A stretch of 64,000 nt of DNA, taken from contig JAJYXR010000038.1 in the NCBI GenBank assembly GCA_021801795.1, positions 47,703 through 111,702 of the forward strand, in the 5' to 3' direction. Of the stretch, positions 8,631-17,206 are shown in pieces. Origin of the DNA: Actinomycetes bacterium. Lineage in GTDB: Bacteria; Actinomycetota; Acidimicrobiia; Acidimicrobiales; JAJYXR01. Positions within the stretch are counted from its first letter, which is position 1, and every line of letters begins with the position of its first letter. Both the position numbers and the translations under genes were made by a program. The notes beneath the pieces were generated by a model, which saw only the letters and a list, made by a program, of their open reading frames with translations, made no database searches and had not been told where the DNA came from.

Positions 8631-10361
8631 GATCGCGAGCTCGTCCCAACGGCCGATGTGGCCAGCGAAACGGCCGGTGCGGCCAGCGAAACGGCCGGTG
8701 CGGCCAGCGAAGAGATTTTCCAGTCGGAGGCAGCCGGCGGTGGGAGGGGGAATGCGGTTACCCCGAGCAGCCGGCTGGAGGGCCGGCCTGCCGAGGAGCA
8801 GGTGATCCGGGGCGCTCTCGGTACCATCAGGGGCCACGATCTTCCCGGTCGCCGGTCCCTGCGCCGGCGGTTGATGGTGCTGCTGGCGATTATGGGCCCG
8901 GGGCTGATCGTGATGGTCGGGGACAACGACGCGGGCGGGATCACTACCTACGCCCAGGCAGGCCAGGCCTACGGGGTGAGCCTGCTGTGGCTGTTCCCGG
9001 TGCTGCTGGTGGTCCTCTACGTGGCCCAGGAGATGGTGGCGCGCCTGGGAGCGGTTACGGGAGTGGGCCACGGCAAGCTAATACGGGAGCGGTTCGGGAG
9101 GTTCTGGGCCGCCTTCTCGGTGTTCGACCTCTTCCTGTTGAACTTCCTTACCCTGATGACGGAGTTCATCGGGGTGGACCTGGCGATGTCCTACTTCGGG
9201 GTGAGCCCCTTCGTGTCGGTGCCGATCTCCGCGGTGCTGATGGTGGCGGTGGTGGTGAGCGGGGAGCTGTACCGCTGGGAGCGGTACATGTACGGGCTGA
9301 TCGTGGTGAGCCTGCTGGTGGTGCCACTGATGTTCCTGGTCCATCTGCACGTGGGGGCGATAGTGCATGGCACCCTCGTCCCTTCGGTGGCGGGCGGCAT
9401 CAACTCGACGGCGATGATCTTCATCATCGGCATCGTGGGCACCACGATCGCGCCCTGGCAGCTCTTCTTCCAGCAGGGGAACGTCATAGACAAGAAGATC
9501 GGAACCCGGTTCACGAACTACGAGAGAGCTGACACGCTCATCGGGAGCGTGGTGACGAACCTGGCTGGCGGGGCGGTGATGGTAGCGGCGGCGTTTGCCT
9601 TCCTCGGCACGTCGCTGGCCGGCAGGTCCTCGAGCGGCCTGGGCATAGCAAGGGGTTTCGAGCACTACGTGGGTCCTGTGGCGGGGGCGATGTTCGCCAT
9701 CGTGCTGGCCGAGGCGGCGATGATCGGTGCGGCGACGGTAACGGTGTCGACGTCGTACGCGCTGGGCGATCTGTTCGGGATGTCGAGCTCCCTGAACGTG
9801 AGGTTCCGTGAGGCAAAGGGGTTCTACGCGTCCTACGTGGGCATGGTGGCGGCTGCTGCGGTGATAGTGCTGATTCCCCACCTGCCCCTGGGCGTCGTGA
9901 ACCTGGGGGTCCAGGTGCTGGCGGGGATCCTGTTGCCGAGTGCGCTGGGGTTCCTGGTGCTGCTGTGCAATGACTCGGAGTTGCTGGGTCCATGGGTGAA
10001 CACGCCCTGGGTGAACGTGCTGGCCACCGTCATCGTTGCCCTGCTTCTGCAGCTTTCGCTGGTGCTGACCATCGTGACGGTGTTCCAGTCGGTGAACGTG
10101 GTGGCGGTGGTGTGGGTGACCTCTGTGCCGGTGGTGGCCGCGACGGTGGCGGTCGCGGTGATACAGAGAAGGCGCGCGGGTCGCTGGACGGCAGACCCGG
10201 ATGTGCTGGAGATGAGGAAGGAGTGGCTCACCCCCCAGGACGTGCTGCTGAGCCGCCCGGCTATGTCGATGGGACGCAAGCTGGTGCTGGGTGTGCTGAG
10301 GGTTTACCTGGTGGTGGCCATGCTGCTGACGGTGGTTAGCTTCGTGCGGCTCGCGCACTGA
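8625..10361 (+). CDS. Nramp-family divalent metal transporter, NRMT-like variant
   Basis: A 578-residue carrier with a polar N-terminal tail of about 80 residues and about 11 membrane helices. Helix 1, where classical Nramp proteins carry DPGN, reads GDNDAGG (residues 99-105). Helix 6, where they carry the metal-selecting Met and MPH, reads IAPWQLFFQQ. Loss of the methionine is the hallmark of Nramp-related Mg2+ transporters, so Mg2+ (or Mn2+) is a more likely substrate than Fe2+. The adjacent divergent MgtE_N/CBS gene supports this. The start is set by AGGAGGTGAG eight nt upstream of the ATG. The tail contains a 21-bp DNA repeat that encodes the heptad ASETAGA. Confidence 0.85.
   Translation: MRDRELVPTADVASETAGAASETAGAASEEIFQSEAAGGGRGNAVTPSSRLEGRPAEEQVIRGALGTIRGHDLPGRRSLRRRLMVLLAIMGPGLIVMVGDNDAGGITTYAQAGQAYGVSLLWLFPVLLVVLYVAQEMVARLGAVTGVGHGKLIRERFGRFWAAFSVFDLFLLNFLTLMTEFIGVDLAMSYFGVSPFVSVPISAVLMVAVVVSGELYRWERYMYGLIVVSLLVVPLMFLVHLHVGAIVHGTLVPSVAGGINSTAMIFIIGIVGTTIAPWQLFFQQGNVIDKKIGTRFTNYERADTLIGSVVTNLAGGAVMVAAAFAFLGTSLAGRSSSGLGIARGFEHYVGPVAGAMFAIVLAEAAMIGAATVTVSTSYALGDLFGMSSSLNVRFREAKGFYASYVGMVAAAAVIVLIPHLPLGVVNLGVQVLAGILLPSALGFLVLLCNDSELLGPWVNTPWVNVLATVIVALLLQLSLVLTIVTVFQSVNVVAVVWVTSVPVVAATVAVAVIQRRRAGRWTADPDVLEMRKEWLTPQDVLLSRPAMSMGRKLVLGVLRVYLVVAMLLTVVSFVRLAH
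8658..8711 (+). repeat. 21-bp in-frame tandem repeat, 2.6 copies
   Basis: It lies in the cytoplasmic tail of the Nramp-like protein and encodes ASETAGA repeats. As a multiple of three it can expand or contract without frameshift. Confidence 0.85.
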
Positions 10362-10507
10362 CCGGACGCGCCAGCGGTTCGCCGGGACCAGTCACGGGCG
10401 AGCCTGCGGGCACCAGGGCTGCCGGCCTCGAGGCCATCCACCTGCTCGGCCAGGGCATATGGAGGCCGGCTGGAATTGGGCACCCGGCAGGCATAGCGTT
10501 TGTCTCC

Positions 10508-11002
10508 ATGAACCCGACTGCCACCGGCGCGTCGCCCCCTGCCGGGACGCCCCTGGAGGCGCAGCCGCTGCCGGACAATGTCGTTCCTGCTGCTCCCGCA
10601 GCGTCGAGCCGTGACGCGGGGGCAGTGGCGAGGCCGGGGCGCAGCGGAGCAGACCAGGTGATGTGCCGGCTGCTATGCATACCCTCGGAGCGCAGAGCGC
10701 GCGCCTCGGAGGAGGACGCGCAGCGGCTGTTCAGTGTCGCGATGGTGCTGTCGGGCCTCCGCTGCCTGCTCAGCTACATCGTGCTGCCGTTCCTCCTCCC
10801 GGCCCTGGGTCTGGCTGCAGGGGTGGGGCCGTACATAGGAATCCCGGTGGGGATCGTGGCCCTGGTGTTCGACGTGAAGGGGATCAGGCGGTTCTGGATG
10901 GCCAACCATCGGTGGCGGTGGGTGATGAGCGGCGTGTACGTGTTCGTGATCGTGCTGGTGCTGGTGCTGGTGGGCGGCGACATCGCGACGCTGGTATCCT
11001 GA
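10508..11002 (+). CDS. Small conserved actinobacterial membrane protein
   Basis: 164 residues. A low-complexity, Ala/Pro-rich N-terminus is followed by a conserved core: CRLLCIPSERRARASEEDAQ, then three helices beginning SVAMVLSGLRCLLSYIV, with GPYIGIPVGIVALVFDVKGIRRFW and a charged HRWRW loop. I recognise the core as a family common in Actinomycetota, but its function is unknown to me. The true start may be the GTG/ATG pair at 10658-10661, which keeps only the conserved core and has GGAG upstream. The ATG given here has no Shine-Dalgarno. It follows the Nramp-like gene on the same strand after 146 nt. Confidence 0.6.
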   Translation: MNPTATGASPPAGTPLEAQPLPDNVVPAAPAASSRDAGAVARPGRSGADQVMCRLLCIPSERRARASEEDAQRLFSVAMVLSGLRCLLSYIVLPFLLPALGLAAGVGPYIGIPVGIVALVFDVKGIRRFWMANHRWRWVMSGVYVFVIVLVLVLVGGDIATLVS

Positions 11003-11043
11003 ATGGCCTTCTGAGCCGGTGCGGCGGCCGATGCCTAGGGCGG

Positions 11044-12285
11044 CTAACGGAGCTCTTCCAGGGAGGATCCGGAGGTCTCCTTCATGGGAATGCTGACGAT
11101 TCCCCCGAGGAGTGCGAAGGCCGCCAGCCAGGCCAGTCCGGCGCCTGCGCCGTAGCTGCCGGCCAGGAGCGAGTAACCTACCAGGCCCACGATGCCTCCG
11201 AGCCTGCCGGCGCTCTGGGCCATTCCCTGGCCCGTGGCACGGGTGGCGTGTCCTGGTGCCTCGGCGGGAACGATGGGTGTGGTCTTGTCGGGGCCGGCTG
11301 AGCCCACGGCCATCCCGAGGGCCAGGAGGGCTGCGACTACCAGGGGATCCGGCTTCAGCTCCAGGAGCATGATGCCTGCCAGCAGGCCGAAGCTGGCGGC
11401 GCGCAGGAGGAAGCCACCGACCTGGAGCCTGCGGCGGCCCCACCGGTCGATGAGGAAGACTGTGGCAAGCGAGGCGGGGATGGTGACTGCCTTCACCGCC
11501 AGGGCCGCAGCGGAGCCCTTCGCAGCGGAGCTCGAGAGCACCCCTGCGAGGATGACGGGCAGGAAGAGCGCTATCCCCTGGTCGCCTACCTGGTAGCTGA
11601 ACCAGGCAGCCATGGGGCGTGCCGCGTGCCTCAGCTTCTGACGGGAGAAGCTCTGGCGTAGGAGCGCGGCGATGTGGAGGGGCTCGATCCGGCGGAAGAT
11701 CGCGGTTTCGGGTATGGACCTTCTCCACCAGAGCACCGGGAGCGCGGCCAGAGCCCCGAGGCCGAGGACGTACCTCCAGCCTTCGCCGTATCCGAGCAGG
11801 AGGGCACCTGCGCCGTAGGCGGCCAGCATCCCGAAGTTGGCCCCGAAGAGTGAGGCGGCCATCCACTGCCCCCGGCGAAGCGCAGGTGCGGTCTCGGCGA
11901 GGTAGACGAGGGCAATGGTGTAGTCCGCCCCGATGCCCACTCCGACCAGCAGGCGGCAGGCCACGAGGAAGGTGTAGTCGGGGGCGAATGCAGACGCGAG
12001 GGTGGCGCCGAAGAAGAGGGCGAGGTCCACGACGAGCAGGGTGGAGCGACCGAAGCGGTCGCCGAGCAGGCCGGCAGTGGCCCCCCCGAGGATCATGCCG
12101 ACCACCGCGATGCTGGTGAGGGTCGCGACCTGGAAGCTGCCGAGATGCCAGAGGGGCTTGAGGCTGTCGAGGACGACGCCGATGACCGCCTGGTCGTAGG
12201 CCGCGATCATGATGGTGGCAGCGGGGACCAGGAGGGTGAGCCTGCCCGGGTGCTGGGTGTGCTCCTGCGCGGAAGCTTCCGTCAT
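11044..12285 (-). CDS. MFS transporter (sugar/aromatic-acid:H+ symporter type)
   Basis: A 413-residue, 12-helix permease. Motif A is seen after TM2 (GLLGDRFGRSTLLVV) and again after TM8 (IDRWGRRRLQVGG), with LVGVGIGADYTIALVYLAE in TM4-5. This pattern resembles the metabolite:H+ symporter and sugar porter groups. It is divergent from ctaG, and its promoter region holds an 11-bp-arm palindrome (12375-12400) in an otherwise GC-rich sequence, so repression by a dimeric regulator is likely. No regulator gene is adjacent. Substrate unknown. Confidence 0.85.
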   Translation of the reverse strand: MTEASAQEHTQHPGRLTLLVPAATIMIAAYDQAVIGVVLDSLKPLWHLGSFQVATLTSIAVVGMILGGATAGLLGDRFGRSTLLVVDLALFFGATLASAFAPDYTFLVACRLLVGVGIGADYTIALVYLAETAPALRRGQWMAASLFGANFGMLAAYGAGALLLGYGEGWRYVLGLGALAALPVLWWRRSIPETAIFRRIEPLHIAALLRQSFSRQKLRHAARPMAAWFSYQVGDQGIALFLPVILAGVLSSSAAKGSAAALAVKAVTIPASLATVFLIDRWGRRRLQVGGFLLRAASFGLLAGIMLLELKPDPLVVAALLALGMAVGSAGPDKTTPIVPAEAPGHATRATGQGMAQSAGRLGGIVGLVGYSLLAGSYGAGAGLAWLAAFALLGGIVSIPMKETSGSSLEELR

Positions 12286-12374
12286 CTGCTGGCCGCGGCC
12301 CAGGTGGGGGCGGAGGCGCTGGCTGGATCCGTGCTCACGGCGCTCCTTCCCCTGTTGATAGAGAGACCTAACTA

Positions 12375-12400
12375 GTAATATAAGGTAACCCTTATATTAC
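12375..12400. promoter_or_regulatory. AT-rich operator-like palindrome
   Basis: GTAATATAAGG and its exact complement flank a 4-nt spacer (TAAC), about 90 nt upstream of the MFS start and 170 nt upstream of ctaG. The AT-rich sequence can also serve as a -10 region on either strand. Its perfect 26-nt symmetry fits a homodimeric repressor site. Confidence 0.65.
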
Positions 12401-12570
12401 TTCGGGTCAAGCTGGAGGCTCTGCTGTGCAGGCGTGCTAGCAGTGCGATCCCACTGGCGGGCTGCTTTGCCGGTGTGGGGGAGGAACGGTTAGCCTTTCC
12501 CTGCCGGATAGTGCCGGCGTGTGCGCTTCGAGGGAGGCCTCCCGCCGGTGCCGGTTATCCGGGGAGCCCA

Positions 12571-13620
12571 ATGATGATCCTCACCCTTCCAGCCCTGCCG
12601 CCCTTCGGAGTAGGTGCGCTCTGGCAGGTTATGAGCAGCTTCGCGACTGGTCCCTGGGCTGTCATCACTCTCATTGGCGAGATCCTGGCGGTGCTGTGGT
12701 ACGTCAATGGGGTGCGGAAGCTGGCCGCACGCTCCAGGCGCTGGCCTCGGGGACGCACCGTGGCCTTCCTCGGCGGGGTGGCGGCCATAGCGCTTTCCTG
12801 GCAGAGCGGGGTTGCCTTGTACGCGAGCCAGGTCTTCACGGTGCACATCATCCAGCACCTCGCGATGATGCTGGGTGCACCGGTCCTGCTGGCCCTGGGG
12901 GCCCCGGTGACGCTGGCGGCCCAGACGATGTCCCGGGACTCGAAGACGAGGATGCTCCGGCTGCTGCGTAGCCGGTTGGCGCGGTTGCTCACTAATCCGG
13001 TGGTGGCCGGGACCGGCAACTACGGGCTCATGTTCTGGTTCTTCCTGGATCACGGGATAGTCGTCTCGATGGACCATGCACCCCTTATGGACCTGGTGAA
13101 CTGTGCCTTCCTGCTCTTCGGGTGCCTCACCTGGTGGCCGATAGTCTCCCCCGACTACATAGGTCGTAGACGATACGCGTACCCCATGCGGGTGCTGATG
13201 GGCGTCTCGGGCATGCCCTTCGACACGATCCTCGCCATAACCCTCCTCGCCGGTGGGGCCAGCGCGTCGATAGCGCCGGGGATGTACAGCCTGGCATCGG
13301 TGGAGGCTGGTGCCGAGGTCTTCTGGATACTGGTGATGATGATGAGCGGGCTGGCCACGGCGGTCCCGGCTGCCCAGTGGCTCTCCAACGAGCAGCGCCG
13401 GTCGGTGCGCGCCGACGACCTGCTCGACTCGCGGGGGCGTGCGAAGGGCATCTCGCGATATGGATTCTGGGGCGAGGGTGTGGAGGTGGACGACGAGGGA
13501 ACCATGGTCGTTCCCTGGGCACGGGTCGCGACGCCCGGAGTGGCTGCGCCAGGAGCCGTCGAGGCAGGGAGGTCGGGTGGCCCCGGGGCTCCACTGGCAG
13601 ATGGAGCGGCTCCCGGATGA
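12571..13620 (+). CDS. ctaG: Cytochrome oxidase assembly factor, CtaG/Caa3_CtaG family
   Basis: A 349-residue membrane protein with about seven helices. Family features include LSWQSGVALYASQVFTVHIIQHLAMMLGAPVLLALGAP, in which the HxxQH residues in the membrane are thought to handle copper, and the later LTWWPIVSPD segment. Such proteins help insert CuB into heme-copper oxidases. The start ATG is fixed by GGGGAG at 12561-12566. The C-terminal 90 residues are polar, Gly/Ala-rich and poorly conserved. The stop overlaps the next start (ATGA), so the SCO fusion protein is translationally coupled, which supports a joint role in oxidase metallation. Confidence 0.85.
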   Translation: MMILTLPALPPFGVGALWQVMSSFATGPWAVITLIGEILAVLWYVNGVRKLAARSRRWPRGRTVAFLGGVAAIALSWQSGVALYASQVFTVHIIQHLAMMLGAPVLLALGAPVTLAAQTMSRDSKTRMLRLLRSRLARLLTNPVVAGTGNYGLMFWFFLDHGIVVSMDHAPLMDLVNCAFLLFGCLTWWPIVSPDYIGRRRYAYPMRVLMGVSGMPFDTILAITLLAGGASASIAPGMYSLASVEAGAEVFWILVMMMSGLATAVPAAQWLSNEQRRSVRADDLLDSRGRAKGISRYGFWGEGVEVDDEGTMVVPWARVATPGVAAPGAVEAGRSGGPGAPLADGAAPG

Positions 13621-15461
13621 ACATGCCTCCGAGCTCGAACCTGCCTGCCCAGTACGTGGATTCGCTGGTAACCCATCGGTCGGAGATAGCGCTGCTGGCG
13701 GTGGCCGCGGTGGCCCTGGTGCTCGCAGCCGGTGGCATGAGGAGGCGGGCAGGGGCGGACGGGGGGTCCTCCGGGGGGTCCTCCGGGGGGTCCTCCGGGG
13801 GGCCAGGTGGGTCCGGGTTGGCTGGGATGGGTTCCAGGGAGCCGCCGGCACGCCGGGTGCTGCGGATGGGCTTCGGGTGCCTCTGGATAGTCGACGGGCT
13901 GCTCCAGGCGCAGTCGGCCATGCCGCGCCAGTTCGTGCCGATGGTGATAGAGCCTGCATTGTCAGGCCAGCCGGGCTGGCTGAGGCATATCGGTCGGATA
14001 GGCGTGAACCTCTGGACTGCCCACACGGTTACCACCGACGCGTTCACGGTGTTCGTACAGGTGGCCATAGGCCTCGCGATCCTGCTGGGCGGTGAGGGTG
14101 CCATGGCGAGGCTGGGGCTCTCCGTGTCGATCGTGTGGGGAGTGACGGTGTGGGTACTGGGCGAGGGGATGGGGGGGCTGGTCGCGAAGAACGCGACCTG
14201 GCTCTCGGGTGCGCCGGGCTCGGCAGCCCTCTACGTCGCAGGCGCGGTGGTTCTGCTGGCCTTCCCGCGGCGGTCCTGGGAGGACGGCAGGGCTACTAGA
14301 TGGCTGAGCGCTGCAGTCGCGGGCTTCTGGATTCTGGGCGCGCTGGTAGAGGGCCTCCCCTGGGAGGGCCTCTGGTCGAAGGGGCCGCTCGCCGTGGCAT
14401 TCGCCAGCGCGGCTGGCAATCCCCAGCCGGGCTTCCTGTCCGCTCCCATCACCGCCGCATCCCATCTGGCGGCGTCCGATCCTCGGCTGGTGAACGCCGT
14501 GGCGCTGGTCGCCATGGCAGCCCTGGGGCTGGGGCTCCTGGTGGGCCGGGCACGGCGTGCCTGGCTGGTGGCGTGCCTGGTGTGGTTGGGAGCGATCTGG
14601 TGGGTGGGGATGGATTTCGGGGTGGTGGGGGGCACCGGCACGGACCCGAACTCCGCGATCCCGGTTGCGCTCTTCGTGGTGGCGGTCATGGTCTCCATGC
14701 GCCCGTCCCGCGTGCGGGCAGCAGATACCCCCGATGTGCTCCCAGTCGACTCCCCCCGGCCTGGCCTGGTGCCGCTGGCGCCTGCGAGCACCAGATCGCT
14801 TGCTTCCTGGTGGATCATCACGGCCGCCGCGGTGGCTGCGATCTGGACCGCAGTTCCGGTGATCGGAGACCTGCCTGCCGCGGCCTCTACTCCCGCAGTC
14901 GAGACCGCGGCGCTGGTGGACAGCGGCGGGATCGCCCAGATCCCCGCCCATCCCCCGGCCCCCTCCTTCCGCCTGGTCGACCAGTACGGCAGGCCACGGA
15001 GCCTGGCCAGCTGGCGGGGGAAGGTGATCTTCCTCTCCTTCCTCGACCCGGTCTGCTACGAGACCTGTCCGGTGGTGGCAGAGGAGCTGGCCCAGGTGGC
15101 CAGCCTGCTGGCGGCGCGTACCCAGCGCGTCGAGTTCGTGGCCATAAACGCGAACCCGACCTTCAGGTCACCTGCCACCCTGAGGGCCTTCGACGCCGAG
15201 CACTCGCTCACCTCGCTGGACAACTGGGCGTTCCTGACGGGCTCCAAGGCCGCGCTCGAAAGGGTGTGGGCTGCCTACGGTGCTCCTTCGCTCGCGCCCC
15301 AGGTGGGCATGGTCGCTCACAGCCTGCTGGTGTACGTGATCGGTCCCGATGGCCAGGAGGTCGCGGTAACCCAGGCCACTGGGGACCCCGGGACGAAGCT
15401 GGAGATCTCCTACGCGAACATGTTCGCGGATCAGGCCGGGAAGCTGCTGCCCCGTGCGTAG
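13617..15461 (+). CDS. Polytopic membrane protein fused to a SCO1/SenC copper chaperone domain
   Basis: 614 residues. The N-terminal two thirds contain one helix, a GGSS-repeat linker (12-bp DNA repeat), and about seven further helices of an actinobacterial membrane family that I cannot name. The C-terminal part (about 430-614) is a thioredoxin-fold SCO domain. The copper-binding CYETC has Cys480 and Cys484, and the third ligand His568 is in VAHSLLVYVIG, 84 residues later. The domain should face outside the membrane. SCO proteins deliver copper to the CuA/CuB centres. The fusion and the coupling to ctaG (ATGA overlap) suggest a membrane-tethered metallation module. SCO proteins are usually about 200 residues with a single anchor, so this architecture is unusual. 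Confidence 0.82.
   Translation: MNMPPSSNLPAQYVDSLVTHRSEIALLAVAAVALVLAAGGMRRRAGADGGSSGGSSGGSSGGPGGSGLAGMGSREPPARRVLRMGFGCLWIVDGLLQAQSAMPRQFVPMVIEPALSGQPGWLRHIGRIGVNLWTAHTVTTDAFTVFVQVAIGLAILLGGEGAMARLGLSVSIVWGVTVWVLGEGMGGLVAKNATWLSGAPGSAALYVAGAVVLLAFPRRSWEDGRATRWLSAAVAGFWILGALVEGLPWEGLWSKGPLAVAFASAAGNPQPGFLSAPITAASHLAASDPRLVNAVALVAMAALGLGLLVGRARRAWLVACLVWLGAIWWVGMDFGVVGGTGTDPNSAIPVALFVVAVMVSMRPSRVRAADTPDVLPVDSPRPGLVPLAPASTRSLASWWIITAAAVAAIWTAVPVIGDLPAAASTPAVETAALVDSGGIAQIPAHPPAPSFRLVDQYGRPRSLASWRGKVIFLSFLDPVCYETCPVVAEELAQVASLLAARTQRVEFVAINANPTFRSPATLRAFDAEHSLTSLDNWAFLTGSKAALERVWAAYGAPSLAPQVGMVAHSLLVYVIGPDGQEVAVTQATGDPGTKLEISYANMFADQAGKLLPRA
13762..13808 (+). repeat. 12-bp in-frame tandem repeat in linker
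   Basis: The unit GGGGGGTCCTCC is present three to four times and encodes a GGSS linker in the SCO fusion protein. Confidence 0.85.
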
Positions 15462-16872
15462 GAGGTGGTGGACCTTCGGCCTCATCGCGATGGCCACGGC
15501 GACTGCCGGATGCTCCACATCCTCGCCCGCCGCAGCTAGCCGTGGGGCTGGGGGGGGCACCATAGCGACCGCACCTGCGTGGACCAGCCTGGCTTCGGTC
15601 ACAGCGGACGGATCGGGCGGCGCGTGGGCGGTGGTGGAGGACCCAGCCAGCATCGAGCTGTCGGGGCCGGATGTGAACCGGAGACCTCTCTGGGTGCTCT
15701 ACGAGGTGGCCGGGAGGGACGCGCGCCAGGTCACCCCGACGGGCATCACCACGCGGGGCGGCCTGGTGGTCTCGGCACCGGCTGCCGGTGTGGCGTGGGT
15801 AGGCGTGGGCAGCTATCGCTACCAGCTCGACGGAGCGGCGTTCGTCACCACCGACTCAGGAAGGCAGTGGTCGCCGGAGATCATACCGGCCTCCTTCGAT
15901 CCGACCCCTGATGGCCTGGTGGCCACCAGCGCCTCTACGGCCTGGGTGCTTACCGGACAGGGTGCTGGCTCGAGGGTGCTGGTGACCCACGACGGTGGTG
16001 GGCGCTGGTCTGCCTTCGGGACCGGCAAGGCACCTATGGGATCGGATCCGCGGCGCTGCACCCCGAGGGGCATCGGGGTGGTGGGATCGAGCGTGTGGGT
16101 CGGAGCCATCTGCGAGGGTCCGGGACCGGGATACCTGGCAGTGAGCACCGGGTCCTCATGGAGCCTGGTGTCGACCGGGGTGACGGCGGGTCCCGGGGAG
16201 CAGGTGTCCACGCTCCCGCCGGGCACCCCTGAGACGGGCGGTCTGGAGGCTTCCTCTGGTATCGCAGCCAGCTACCTGGCCCTAGCGGCGGTGTCGGATA
16301 CCGCCGGCAGTGGAGGCCTCCCCGCGCCGAGGCGAGGCAGCGGGTCTGTCGGTGGCGCTCCCTGGACGTCCATTTCGCTGCTGTCGCTCACCGCGCCCGC
16401 TCCCCTATCCACCGGCGCGGGTGGAGGCTGGCATGTGAAGGTGTCGAGCACCTACTCAGGCCTCGTCGCCGGCGGGTCCTCGGTGGCCGGCCTGGTGCCC
16501 TATGGGGTCGCGCCGACTCCCGGGGGGACCCTCGAAGCTGTGGTGGCCAGCCGGGGGACATCTGACCCAGCACCCTGGCCGGCCATCGCGACGGGGGGAG
16601 CCCTGGCGGCTGGCGGCCTCGGGGGTGGCGCGGGGGATGGGTCCTGGCGGCTGGAGAGGGTGGATGCGCCGCCTGGGTCGCTGCTCCAGGCTGTGGCTAC
16701 GTCCGTCGCACCGGCGGCGATCGTCACGCCGGACGTCGTCAGAGACTTCGTGGTCGGCACCACGAGGTCGGATCCACTGCTGGTCGAGTCGACCGGCGGG
16801 GGGTCGTCATGGAGCCAGGTGGCCCTCCGGCTCCCCTCCACATCCTCGGGTCTGGCCGGGGCTGGCAGCTGA
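15454..16872 (+). CDS. Secreted lipoprotein with predicted beta-propeller (BNR-like)
   Basis: 472 residues. A lipoprotein signal peptide (RRRWWTFGLIAMATATAGC) places the mature protein on the outer face of the membrane. Several blades resemble sialidase/BNR or WD40-like exported propellers, for example FVTTDSGRQWSPE and LVTHDGGGRWSAF (the T-x-D-G-G-x-x-W pattern). The GTG start overlaps the stop of the SCO fusion by 8 nt and has GGAGG-like sequence inside that gene, so it belongs to the ctaG operon. Enzymatic function is unknown. A role as a scaffold for oxidase assembly at the cell surface would be a guess. Confidence 0.75.
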   Translation: MRRRWWTFGLIAMATATAGCSTSSPAAASRGAGGGTIATAPAWTSLASVTADGSGGAWAVVEDPASIELSGPDVNRRPLWVLYEVAGRDARQVTPTGITTRGGLVVSAPAAGVAWVGVGSYRYQLDGAAFVTTDSGRQWSPEIIPASFDPTPDGLVATSASTAWVLTGQGAGSRVLVTHDGGGRWSAFGTGKAPMGSDPRRCTPRGIGVVGSSVWVGAICEGPGPGYLAVSTGSSWSLVSTGVTAGPGEQVSTLPPGTPETGGLEASSGIAASYLALAAVSDTAGSGGLPAPRRGSGSVGGAPWTSISLLSLTAPAPLSTGAGGGWHVKVSSTYSGLVAGGSSVAGLVPYGVAPTPGGTLEAVVASRGTSDPAPWPAIATGGALAAGGLGGGAGDGSWRLERVDAPPGSLLQAVATSVAPAAIVTPDVVRDFVVGTTRSDPLLVESTGGGSSWSQVALRLPSTSSGLAGAGS

Positions 16873-16981
16873 ATCGGCCTACATCCCTGGCCTGGCACCA
16901 CGAGCCGGCGTTCTGACTCCTGTCTGGGCTTCTGGGGCGCGGTGGCTGGAATTTTCGGCTATCAGCTACGCTCGTCTCCAG

Positions 16982-17070
16982 GGAGAGGTGCGAGAGCGGC
17001 CGAATCGGACTCACTGCTAATGAGTTGACCTGGGAAACCGGGTCCCAGGGTTCAAATCCCTGCCTCTCCG
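16982..17070 (+). tRNA. tRNA-Ser(GCT)
   Basis: The acceptor arms GGAGAGG and CCTCTCC pair fully. The anticodon stem ACTCA/TGAGT encloses CTGCTAA with anticodon GCT. The variable arm is long, as expected for serine, and the T arm carries GGTTCAAATCC. It decodes AGC/AGT. CCA is not encoded. Confidence 0.95.
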
Positions 17071-17206
17071 CTCATGAGATGAGACCTGGCTTGGCCTGGG
17101 CGACTAGTCGACCGAGTCGACGCTGTGTCCACGCGGCCTCGAGAGGCCAGCTGGACTGCTCCGCCCCTGGGAAGGGCGCTGTCACCCGGAGTCCCGGTAG
17201 ATTGAC

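Noticed and set aside
9078..10358. Antisense frame of 426 codons over the Nramp-like gene
   Set aside because: It is His/Gln/Arg-rich mirror of a membrane protein gene with no domain.
12490..13959. Long antisense frame (489 codons) over ctaG and the SCO fusion
   Set aside because: It is Pro/Arg/His-rich shadow sequence typical of antisense frames in GC-rich DNA; both sense genes are well supported.
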